NCBI RefSeq assembly: GCF_016889765.1
Contig: NZ_CP069533.1
Coordinates: 1,736,001-1,800,000 of the forward strand
Direction: 5' to 3'
DNA: 64,000 bases
Source: Corynebacterium minutissimum
GTDB lineage: Bacteria; Actinomycetota; Actinomycetes; Mycobacteriales; Mycobacteriaceae
The translations under genes were made by a program, and so were the position numbers. Positions 53,003-60,830 of the stretch are shown piece by piece (within the stretch, counting starts at the first letter, position 1; each line of letters begins with the position of its first letter). The notes under the pieces are model-generated. The model was not told the DNA's origin, did no database searches, and saw only the letters and a program-made list of their open reading frames with translations.

Positions 53003-53631
53003 GCAATACACATGAGTTTTCTGATGAGACTTTCGATGACTTCCTCGATTCCCTCCCCGAGGTCGAACCGCCGGCGCGGATGAAAGATGCCGTCTTTGCG
53101 AAAATCGACGCCGCTAGTGATGCCGAGGTTGTGGAGCTTCCACGTCGCCGCTGGCGGGCTTTCGTGGCGGTGCCAGCGGCCGCGGCAGTGCTCGTGGTGG
53201 GCGTGGTGGCCGCGCCGCAGCTTCTGCAGTTGGACCAGCCCGATACAACGGATAGCGCGCGAGTAGAAGCCGAATCGCCCGGCGAGAAATCGATGCACGA
53301 CATCATGGGTGCAGAGGATCTCATGCAGGGCAATGCTGATGCTTCGGGCGCGCAACTGGATATTGTTTCTTCGGCGTCGATGGCGAAATCCGGCGCGATG
53401 GTGGATGGCCAGCCGCATCTCGCTGACGGCATGGGCGCCCAGGTGTGGGCCGTCAGTGCTGACGGTGAGATGGCCTCAGCAGGGGTTATCGGCCAGGACC
53501 CACACGATGGGGTGTGGATGCCCTTTGAAGGGGCGGCGGTCAAGGTCATGGTCACCGAGGAACCTGCGGGTGGCAGCGAGCAACCCACCGGTCGTACCCT
53601 CGCCACCGTTACCTTGGCCAGCGCTGGCTAG
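52999..53631 (+). CDS. rskA: RskA-like anti-sigma factor
   Basis: 210 residues. Short cytoplasmic N-terminus (about 1-50, SDETFDDFLDSLPEVEPPARMKDAVF), one membrane helix (about 55-74), and an exported RskA domain (about 80-210; GAQVWAVSADGEMASAGVIGQD, VKVMVTEEPAGGSEQPTG). The N-terminal zinc-finger/ASD part is shorter than in mycobacterial RskA. The exported domain has nine methionines. Coupled to sigK by ATGA. Expected to hold SigK at the membrane until proteolysis. Confidence 0.87.
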   Translation: MSNTHEFSDETFDDFLDSLPEVEPPARMKDAVFAKIDAASDAEVVELPRRRWRAFVAVPAAAAVLVVGVVAAPQLLQLDQPDTTDSARVEAESPGEKSMHDIMGAEDLMQGNADASGAQLDIVSSASMAKSGAMVDGQPHLADGMGAQVWAVSADGEMASAGVIGQDPHDGVWMPFEGAAVKVMVTEEPAGGSEQPTGRTLATVTLASAG

Positions 53632-53634
53632 GAC

Positions 53635-54936
53635 TCAGTCCGTAAGCGCCTGCTTCACCAGCTCGAGGGCGGCGGCGAGTTCGACGTCGCTCAAATGCCC
53701 GAAACCCAAAACCACGCCCTCCTCGGCGGCCACGCCGCCCCAGTAGTCGCTGAGTGGGGTGAGCGTGAGACCCAAGTCGGCCGCGCGCTTGACGACGCCC
53801 TCCTCACACAACAACACCGCATGGAGCCCACCATGGATGGGCAGGAGGGTGGCGGGGGTATCCTCCAGCGCGGCGCGGACGAGGTCGCGGCGGCGCTTGT
53901 AGGCGCGGCGCATCCTGCCCGTATGACGCCGCAGTGCGCCGCTGGCTAGATAGTTCGCCAAGGCGGCCTGGGGGATAGCTCCGACTGGTTGACCAAAGAC
54001 CTCCCGCACCTGATCCACCGCCGAGCGTAAGCTCGGCGGCACCACGAGGTAGCCACACGCAATCGACGGCGAAATCACCGAGGAAAAAGTACCCAGCAAC
54101 ACCGTGTGCTCCGGGGCGAGCGCCGCCAGCGCAGGAAGCGGCTGGCCGACGTAGCGCAGCTCGGAATCGAAGTCATCCTCGATGATGAGCACATTATTGT
54201 CCCGCGCCCACTCGACGAGCTCCGCGCGCCGAGCTGCCGGCAGGGATCCGCCGTAAGGGTGCTGGTGGGACGGCGTAACGATGAGAACGTCGAGGTCCAC
54301 GGTGGGGACGGTGACGCCGTGCGCGTCGGTGGGGACGTCGATAAGCACGTGGCCCAAAGCCTGGGGAACGCGGCGCAAACTGGGATAGCCCGGCGATTCC
54401 ACGCCCACGCGAAGCTGGCCGCCCAAGGCACGCAGCAGCACCGACAACCCGTCGCGGGCGCCGGCGGTGATGACAACGAAGGCTGGGTCGACGGTGAGCC
54501 CGCGCATATGGCGCAGGTGCGCGGCCACCTCGCGGGGTAGATCGCCGGAGGGGTCCACCGCGGCCTTGCGCCACGCCGCCCTCCATTCGGGGGTGAGGAT
54601 GCCGTCGGTATCGGGAAGCCCTGGGGTTAGCTCCACCCGTGTCGGGGGAGGTTCCGGACGCGGTGACGGTGCGGGTTGTGGGGCGCGAGCGTGGGGCAGG
54701 CGCGGGTTGATGACGGTGCCTGACCCGACCTCCGCGGTGAGGTAGCCCTCGGCGGTGAGCTGTTCGTAGGCGGTGACCACGCTGCCTCGGGAAATCCCGA
54801 GCTCGCCCGCCAATGTGCGGGTGGAGGGGACCTGCTCGCCGGGCAGCAGAATTCCAGCAGCGACTTGGGCGCGGAGGGCTTCGGCAATCTGCACCGGGAG
54901 GGCGCGCGTATCAGACGGGTCGAGGCGTAAAGACAC
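53635..54936 (-). CDS. pdxR: MocR-type regulator PdxR
   Basis: Activator of pdxST. 433 residues: GntR winged-helix (about 10-75, LPVQIAEALRAQVAAGILLPGEQVPSTRTLAGELGISRGSV pattern) fused to an aminotransferase fold-I domain (about 105-433). The domain has the substrate/PLP Asp in LIIEDDFDSELRY, but the position of the PLP lysine (normally GTFSK) reads GTFSSVISPSIACGYL, so Schiff-base formation looks impossible. Divergent from pdxS with PdxR-type motifs between them. Confidence 0.92.
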   Translation of the reverse strand: MSLRLDPSDTRALPVQIAEALRAQVAAGILLPGEQVPSTRTLAGELGISRGSVVTAYEQLTAEGYLTAEVGSGTVINPRLPHARAPQPAPSPRPEPPPTRVELTPGLPDTDGILTPEWRAAWRKAAVDPSGDLPREVAAHLRHMRGLTVDPAFVVITAGARDGLSVLLRALGGQLRVGVESPGYPSLRRVPQALGHVLIDVPTDAHGVTVPTVDLDVLIVTPSHQHPYGGSLPAARRAELVEWARDNNVLIIEDDFDSELRYVGQPLPALAALAPEHTVLLGTFSSVISPSIACGYLVVPPSLRSAVDQVREVFGQPVGAIPQAALANYLASGALRRHTGRMRRAYKRRRDLVRAALEDTPATLLPIHGGLHAVLLCEEGVVKRAADLGLTLTPLSDYWGGVAAEEGVVLGFGHLSDVELAAALELVKQALTD

Positions 54937-54946
54937 GCACCCATCA

Positions 54947-54957
54947 TAAGTGGTCTA
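54947..54957 (+). promoter_or_regulatory. PdxR-type binding motif 1
   Basis: TAAGTGGTCTA matches the C. glutamicum PdxR motif AAAGTGGWCTA (as I recall it) at 10 of 11 positions; it lies 10 bp upstream of the pdxR start. Confidence 0.7.
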
Positions 54958-54986
54958 ATCCAACACTCGGAAAATGGCTCTTGTCT

Positions 54987-54997
54987 TGGACCAATTT
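54987..54997 (-). promoter_or_regulatory. PdxR-type binding motif 2
   Basis: On the minus strand AAATTGGTCCA matches AAAGTGGWCTA at 9 of 11 positions, in inverted orientation to motif 1 and 20 bp before the pdxS start. Confidence 0.6.
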
Positions 54998-55017
54998 TTG
55001 AGGCCATGATGTGAGCT

Positions 55018-55920
55018 ATGACTGAACAGAAGAATGAACAGGGACGCGCCACGACGCGCGTCAAGCGTGGACTGGCTGACATGCTCAAGGGTGGCGTCAT
55101 CATGGACGTTGTCACCCCGGAGCAGGCACGAATTGCGGAGGACGCGGGTGCGTCCGCCGTCATGGCGCTCGAGCGCGTGCCGGCCGATATCCGCGCCCAG
55201 GGTGGCGTGGCCCGCATGTCGGATCCGGATCTCATCGAGGGTATCGTCAATGCCGTCGACATCCCGGTGATGGCGAAGGCCCGCATCGGCCACTTCGTCG
55301 AGGCGCAGATTCTGGGAGAGCTGGGCGTGGACTTCATCGACGAATCCGAGGTACTCAGCCCGGCCGACTACGTCAACCACATCAACAAGTGGGACTTCGA
55401 CGTGCCGTTCGTCTGTGGCGCTACCAACCTGGGTGAGGCTCTGCGCCGCATCACCGAAGGTGCGGCCATGATTCGCTCCAAGGGCGAGGCTGGCACTGGC
55501 GACGTTTCCGAAGCCGTCAAGCACCTGCGCACTATCAAGGGGGAAATCGCGCGCCTTCAGAACCTGGACCGCGACGAGCTCTACGTGGCGGCCAAGGAAC
55601 TACAGGCACCGTACGACCTCGTTGCCGAGGTGGCAGAGACCGGCAAGCTGCCGGTCGTGCTGTTCGTCGCCGGTGGCGTGGCCACGCCTGCCGACGCCGC
55701 CCTCGTCCGCCAGATGGGCGCCGAAGGCGTCTTCGTCGGCTCCGGCATCTTCAAGTCCGGTGAACCTGCCAAGCGCGCGGAGGCCATCGTCAAGGCAGCC
55801 ACCCTCTACGATCAGCCGGCCGAGCTGGCGAAAATCTCCCGCGGTCTCGGCGAGGCCATGGTGGGCATCAACGTCAACGACGTCCCCGCCCCGCACCGCC
55901 TGGCTGAACGCGGATGGTAA
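55018..55920 (+). CDS. pdxS: Pyridoxal 5'-phosphate synthase subunit PdxS
   Basis: 300 residues, dodecameric TIM-barrel lyase that makes PLP from ribose-5-phosphate, glyceraldehyde-3-phosphate and ammonia. Active-site lysines in MAKARIGHFVEAQ and in IRSKGEAGTGDV; phosphate-binding FVAGGVATPADAALV and GVFVGSGIFKS. Overlaps pdxT by 7 bp; expression from the divergent pdxR region. Confidence 0.98.
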   Translation: MTEQKNEQGRATTRVKRGLADMLKGGVIMDVVTPEQARIAEDAGASAVMALERVPADIRAQGGVARMSDPDLIEGIVNAVDIPVMAKARIGHFVEAQILGELGVDFIDESEVLSPADYVNHINKWDFDVPFVCGATNLGEALRRITEGAAMIRSKGEAGTGDVSEAVKHLRTIKGEIARLQNLDRDELYVAAKELQAPYDLVAEVAETGKLPVVLFVAGGVATPADAALVRQMGAEGVFVGSGIFKSGEPAKRAEAIVKAATLYDQPAELAKISRGLGEAMVGINVNDVPAPHRLAERGW

Positions 55921-56495
55921 CAACGGTCGGCGTCCTGGCGCTGCAGGGAGGCGTCGAGGAGCACCTGCGCATCCTTGACGAGCTCGGCGTGGCGACGCGC
56001 CGGGTGCGCCTGCCCCAGGACCTCGACGGACTCGACGGCATCATTTTGCCCGGCGGCGAATCGAGCGCGATTGACAAGCTGGCACGCTCTTGTGGCGTCG
56101 CTGAGCCGCTGCGCCAGACTGAGTTACCGGTGCTCGCCACGTGTGCGGGCCTTATCTACAGCGCCCGCGAACTGGAGAACCCCGCACCGGGACAGCAGAC
56201 GCTCGCGCTTATCGACGTCACCGTGCGCCGCAACGCCTTCGGCAACCAGCGCTTCTCGGAGGAGCGCACCGTACCCGTCGCGATAGGCATGGAGACGTTC
56301 GAGGTGGAAGCGAGCTTCATCCGTGCCCCCATCGTTACCCGAGTGGGCGAAGGCGTGGAGGTTATCGCTACCGTGCCGCGGGAAGTTGGCGAAGCGGTGG
56401 TGGGCGTGCGGCAGGGTAACGTTACGGCGCTGAGCTTTCACCCGGAGGAAAACGGGGACTCCCGCCTCCATGCCGCGTGGTTGGCGTCGCTCTAG
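55914..56495 (+). CDS. pdxT: Pyridoxal 5'-phosphate synthase glutaminase subunit PdxT
   Basis: 193 residues; supplies ammonia to PdxS. VGVLALQGGVEEHLRIL, GGESSAIDKL, nucleophile Cys in LATCAGLIY (about 78), and the His-Glu pair in TALSFHPEENGD (about 170). The ATG lies inside the last codons of pdxS. Confidence 0.97.
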   Translation: MVTTVGVLALQGGVEEHLRILDELGVATRRVRLPQDLDGLDGIILPGGESSAIDKLARSCGVAEPLRQTELPVLATCAGLIYSARELENPAPGQQTLALIDVTVRRNAFGNQRFSEERTVPVAIGMETFEVEASFIRAPIVTRVGEGVEVIATVPREVGEAVVGVRQGNVTALSFHPEENGDSRLHAAWLASL

Positions 56496-56521
56496 GCGGA
56501 GGCAGCTAATTTAGCGGTTTA

Positions 56522-56537
56522 ACTATCGGTCGATAGT
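56522..56537. promoter_or_regulatory. Palindrome upstream of ppc
   Basis: ACTATCG-GT-CGATAGT, a perfect 7-bp arm dyad 58 bp before the ppc start, next to a possible -10 TACATT (56547-56552). Symmetry and place suggest a TetR-type or similar operator; the regulator is unknown. Confidence 0.5.
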
Positions 56538-56594
56538 GGTCTGGGCTACATTGAAGGCTAAACGCTGAACAGATCACGTCCAGAAAGGTCCGCT

Positions 56595-57059
56595 GTGAGC
56601 ACACCCGCCCCAGAACAAGTCCGCGAAGATATCCGCCTTCTTGGCCGAGTGCTGGGCAGGGTCATCGCCCAACAAGAAGGCGAGGACGTCTTCGACCTCG
56701 TCGAATCCACTCGCCGCATGGCCTTCGACGTCGCCCACGGCGATGCCAAGCCCGAGGACCTCGTCGCCATCTTTCACGACCTCGACATCACCAAGGTCAA
56801 CCTCGTGGCCCGCGCCTTTAGCTACTTCGCGCTCATTGCCAACCTTGCAGAGGACTTGGAAGACGAGTCCGTCGACGCGCCGGTCTCGCTGCGCAAGACC
56901 TTCGCCAAGCTCAAGGCCGAAGGTGTCGCGCCTGCCGACGCCGCCGCCACCGTCCGCGGCGCCCACGTCGCTCCCGTGCTCACCGCACACCCCACCGAAA
57001 CCCGCCGCCGTACCGTCTTCGATACCCAGACGCGCATCAAAGACCTACTCAAGGAATCG
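56595..57059 (+). pseudogene. ppc: Phosphoenolpyruvate carboxylase, 5' fragment (disrupted by IS)
   Basis: First 155 codons of ppc: STPAPEQVREDIRLLGRVLG through the catalytic-His motif VLTAHPTETRRRT and DLLKES. The frame then enters the insertion element at 57060 and stops at a TAG at 57087-57089, giving a 164-residue truncated product. The enzyme (PEP + bicarbonate to oxaloacetate) needs the C-terminal barrel motifs, which are now separated by 1.3 kb, so activity is almost surely lost. GTG start at 56595, AGAAAGG upstream. Confidence 0.93.
57056..57059. repeat. Target-site duplication, left copy
   Basis: ATCG immediately before the left end of the element; the second copy is at 58383-58386. 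Confidence 0.85.
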
Positions 57060-57105
57060 TGGGGTTGCCCGCAAATCGTGGACACGTAGTGGAGCTACCT
57101 AGTGG

Positions 57106-58005
57106 CTAGGCAGCTATTTCTTTTCTACTGGTGGTTAGACCAATGTGGTTTTCGAAGTCGACGGGGCTGACCATCCCGAGTGCAGAGTGCCGGCGCCGGC
57201 GGTTGTAGACGACTTCAATCCAGTAGGCAACGGCCTTGCGTGCAGCATCACGGGTCGCCCAGCGCTGCCGGTCATAGAATTCAGTCTTTAGCGTCGACCA
57301 GAACGACTCAGCCATCGCGTTATCGAAGCACACACCAGTACGCCCCACAGACTGGGCAATGCCCAGGTTGCGGCAGACCTCCCAGAGCTTCTCACTGGTA
57401 AATTGCGTTCCGCGGTCAGCGTGAAACACCAGCCCATCAGGAACATCACCGCGTAGCGTATGCGCCATCCGCAGGGCCCGTTCAACCAGGTGTGTGTCTT
57501 GAACGCTATCCATAGCCCAGCCCAGTACCCTGCGGGAATGACCATCGCGGACCGCGCACAAGTACAACCAGCCCTCACCGGTGCGCAGGTAGGTAATATC
57601 TGACATCCACACTCGGTTGAGCTGACCAGTATCAAACATGCGCTTGACCAGGTCAGGAAGAGTTGACTTACGCTTGGCTTGAATCGTTGTCACCGGGACA
57701 AAGGCACGCGGTGAAATCCCTTCAATGCCCATCATGCGCATCCGTTTAGCCACAGTCTTGCGATTCAAGGTGATCTGGTAGCGCTCGGCAAGCTCTGCGG
57801 TGATCCGCGGAGCACCATAAACCTCATCGGAGTCTTTCCAAATCTGATGAATCTTTCGGTCAACATCATCGTAAAATGCTGCCCGATCATCTTCGCCGGA
57901 TAGTCGTTTCTGCTGCGCATGGGCCCATTTGTAGTATCCAGACCGAGATACTTTTAATAGTCGTGCCATGCGCTTGATGCTGTAGTTCGCCTTCTCCTGC
58001 TGCAT
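57106..58005 (-). CDS. IS3-family transposase OrfB (DDE integrase domain)
   Basis: 299 residues. HTH_21-like N-terminus (EKANYSIKRMARLLKVSRSGYYKW), then rve integrase core with catalytic Asp in VWMSDITYLR, Asp in FHADRGTQFTS and Glu in FDNAMAESFWSTLKTE. ATG at 58005 overlaps the orfA stop (TAATG). The same frame continues upstream through EKFEL, and an AAAAG slip site (58019-58015 on the minus strand) would allow a -1 frameshift to an OrfAB fusion, the usual IS3 strategy. Confidence 0.95.
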   Translation of the reverse strand: MQQEKANYSIKRMARLLKVSRSGYYKWAHAQQKRLSGEDDRAAFYDDVDRKIHQIWKDSDEVYGAPRITAELAERYQITLNRKTVAKRMRMMGIEGISPRAFVPVTTIQAKRKSTLPDLVKRMFDTGQLNRVWMSDITYLRTGEGWLYLCAVRDGHSRRVLGWAMDSVQDTHLVERALRMAHTLRGDVPDGLVFHADRGTQFTSEKLWEVCRNLGIAQSVGRTGVCFDNAMAESFWSTLKTEFYDRQRWATRDAARKAVAYWIEVVYNRRRRHSALGMVSPVDFENHIGLTTSRKEIAA

Positions 58006-58322
58006 TAGTTCGAACTTTTCTGCTCGCGTTGCTTCGCGGCGAAGAAGGCTGTCGCTTTTGACAAAAACTCGTTATCCATCTTGGCTTCTGCCAGCTCCCG
58101 GCGCAGACGAGCATTCTCAGCTCGGAGGTCAGCCTCGCTCATCCCATCGGAGGATCCTCGGCGTTCACGTTCGAGTTTGACCCACCGGCCCAAAAGCCCG
58201 GCGGAAACACCGATTTCCTTAGCCACATGAGCGATCGGTCGCTCTGACTCGATTACCAGGTTCGCGGCTTCACGCCGGTACTCCGGCGTGTACTTCTTGC
58301 GCTGTTGACTCACAATGAACAT
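58005..58322 (-). CDS. IS3-family OrfA (HTH, leucine-zipper protein)
   Basis: 105 residues: helix-turn-helix (KYTPEYRREAANLVIESERPIAHVAKEIGVSAGLLGRWV pattern, about 10-48) and a coiled coil (DLRAENARLRRELAEAKMDNEFL, about 65-87) used for dimerisation and end binding. Starts 35 bp inside the right terminal repeat. Reads into OrfB by reinitiation or frameshift. Confidence 0.94.
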   Translation of the reverse strand: MFIVSQQRKKYTPEYRREAANLVIESERPIAHVAKEIGVSAGLLGRWVKLERERRGSSDGMSEADLRAENARLRRELAEAKMDNEFLSKATAFFAAKQREQKSSN

Positions 58323-58382
58323 CCTCTCTTACGGACACAAGATCCGTACAAATAGGGTGTCCACTAAACGAGGGTAACCTCA

Positions 58383-58386
58383 ATCG
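58383..58386. repeat. Target-site duplication, right copy
   Basis: ATCG directly after the right end of the element, matching 57056-57059. Confidence 0.85.
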
Positions 58387-60657
58387 CACCGCGGCGGCGA
58401 CATGGCGGCGATCGAAAAAGAGATGTACCTGCGCATGACGCTGCTGTGGCAGACCGCGCTTATCCGCATCGCGCGCCCCACCTTGGAAGACGAGGTGGAC
58501 GTTGGCTTGCGCTACTACAAGCTTTCCCTGCTCGACCAGGTCCCCGCCCTCAACCGCGCCATCCGGCACGCCATGCGCGAAACCTTTGGCCAGCAGCTGC
58601 CGGATTCCCCGGTCGTGCGCCCGGGTTCTTGGATCGGCGGCGACCATGACGGGAACCCCTATGTCACCGAGCACACCCTCACCTACGCCACCCGCAAAGC
58701 TGCGAAAACGGTATTGCGCTACTACGAAGAGCAGCTGGCCGAGTTGGAGCGCGAGCTTTCCCTCTCCGACCGCTACTCCTCCAGCTCCAAGGAACTGGGC
58801 GCGCTTGCCGACGCCGCAAATAACACCGAAGAATCCCGCGTCGACGAACCATACCGCCGCGCCATTTACGGCATCCGGCACCGTGTGAAGGCAACGCTGC
58901 AGGAGGTGAAGGGTGAGAAGAGGGGGACGTCGGCAAGCGCGTATGCCTCGCCGGAGGAACTCAAGCGTGACTTGGATGTGATCGACCGTTCGCTGCGCCA
59001 GTTCAATGACGACATCATCGCCGATGACCGCCTCGCACGTTTGCGCTCTGCCGTGACGACCTTTGGCTTCCACCTCTATTCGCTGGATATGCGTCAGAAT
59101 TCGGAGTCCTTCGAGAACGTGCTGACGGAGATTTTCGCGGAAGCGAGCATCGTCGAGGAGTATCGCGCGCTCGGCGAGGAGGAGAAAATCGAGCTGCTAG
59201 TAAAGGAACTGCAGACCAACCGCCCTCTGCTTTTCCCAAATGCTGAGTTTAGCGAGGACACCGCCAAGGAGCTGGGGATCTTCCGAGCGGCCGCGCGGGC
59301 GGTGCGGGATTTGGGGCCGGAGTCGGTGTCGCACTGCATTATCTCCATGACGGGAACGGTCTCCGATATTTTGGAGCCGATGGTGCTGCTCAAGGAAGTG
59401 GGGCTGAAACAGGTGGACGTGGTGCCGCTGTTTGAAACCATCGAGGATCTGAAGGCCGGCGCCGGGATTCTGGAGAAGCTGTGGGCAGTGCCGGTGTATC
59501 GCGAGCACCTGCGCTCGCGTGGTGACATCCAGGAGGTCATGCTGGGCTACTCCGATTCCAACAAGGATGGCGGCTACCTGCAGGCCAACTGGGCGCTGTA
59601 CGACGCCGAGCTTGACTTGGTGGAGCTGTGTCAACGCTTCGGTATTGGTTTGCGCCTCGCGCATGGCCGGGGTGGGGCGGTTGGTCGCGGTGGCGGCCCG
59701 ACCTATGATGCGATTTTGGCGCAGCCGAAGGGCGCGGTGTCGGGTTCGGTGCGTATTACCGAGCAGGGCGAGGTGATTTCTGCGAAGTATGGAGCGCCGG
59801 AGACCGCGCGCCGCCACCTGGAAGCCTTCGTTTCTGGTGCGTTGGAGGCCTCGTTGCTCGATACCGAGCCGATCGCGGACCCCGAGCGCGCCTACGACAT
59901 CATGCGCGAGCTGGCGTCCTTGAGCGGTACGGCGTACCGCCAGCTTGTCGACGACCCCGGCTTTATCTCCTACTTCACCCAATCCACGCCCCTGCACGAG
60001 ATTGGCGAGCTTAACCTCGGCTCGCGCCCGACTTCCCGCAAGCAGACCACCGCGATTTCGGACCTGCGCGCGATTCCGTGGGTGCTGTCGTGGTCTCAGT
60101 CCCGTACCAACATCCCGGGCTGGTTCGGTGTGGGAAGCGCGGTGACGTCCTGGGTACAGCAATCCTCCAGAGGATCGACAGCCGAAGAGGGGGCAGCAGG
60201 AGTGGGGCAGGCCGGCGACGGAGAAGCAACAGCCACTGGAGACGTGGAGGCGCGCTGGGAGGAGCTGCGCGAGCTTTATCGCACGTGGCCTTTCTTCCGC
60301 TCCGTGTTTTCTAACATGGCCCAGGTGATGGCGAAGGCGGAGATGCAGTTGGCGCGCCTCTACGCCAACCTGGTCGATGATAAAGCCACCGCCGACCGCA
60401 TCTTTACCCTCATCTCGGAGGAATTCGAGCGCACCCGCGAGGTCTATCTTAAGGTCACGTGCAACGCGGACTTGGTTAGTGAGAACCAGCGCCAGGCACG
60501 CTCGCTCAAGCGCCGCTATCCATACCTGCTTCCGCTCAACGCCGTGCAGCTCGAGCTGCTGCGCCGTTACCGTCAGGGCGATGACCAGTTCCTCGTGTCC
60601 AAGACCATCCAGGTCACCATGAACGGCCTCGCCACAGCGCTGCGCAACGCAGGCTAA
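58383..60657 (+). pseudogene. ppc: Phosphoenolpyruvate carboxylase, 3' fragment (disrupted by IS)
   Basis: Begins with the second ATCG copy, continues HRGGDMAAIEKEMYLRM and then a full PEPC body: GSWIGGDHDGNPYVT, HCIISM, EVMLGYSDSNKDGGYLQANW, HGRGGAVGRGGGPTYDAI, SWSQSRTNIPGWFGVG, and the conserved C-terminus ending TMNGLATALRNAG. An internal ATG at 58402 could start a 751-residue protein that lacks the catalytic N-terminal His. Rejoining at the duplication gives one 911-codon frame. A Gly/Ala/Glu-rich loop (about 60165-60250) is longer than in C. glutamicum PEPC. Confidence 0.93.
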
Positions 60658-60830
60658 TCAGCCCCCCAATTTGTCCAAACCCAGAGTAAACACGCGCAGG
60701 CCAATCGCGCCCGAATTCATCAAGCGCGCCGAAGCCCCCGCGAGGAAGGCTACCAAGCGGGGTGTCAGCAAGAGAAGCGTGGTGGTGGGCGAGCAACAGC
60801 AGACAGCGGTGCTGGTTGAAATTGCTGGTG

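Larger units (their letters stand above)
57060..58382 (-). mobile_element. Complete IS3-family insertion sequence in ppc (1323 bp)
   Basis: Ends begin 5'-TG and finish CA-3'. Imperfect 26-bp terminal inverted repeats: 57060-57085 (TGGGGTTGCCC...GTGGACAC) and 58357-58382 (reverse complement TGAGGTTACCC...GTGGACAC), identical at 19 of 26 positions. Flanked by ATCG on both sides. Carries orfA and orfB on the minus strand, opposite to ppc. All parts needed for transposition look intact, so the insertion is probably recent. Confidence 0.95.

Noticed and set aside
60658..60830. Minus-strand frame of 74 codons (60658-60882) after ppc
   Set aside because: Hydrophobic end looks protein-like, but it overlaps the HNH 3' end, has no ribosome binding site and no match I recognise.
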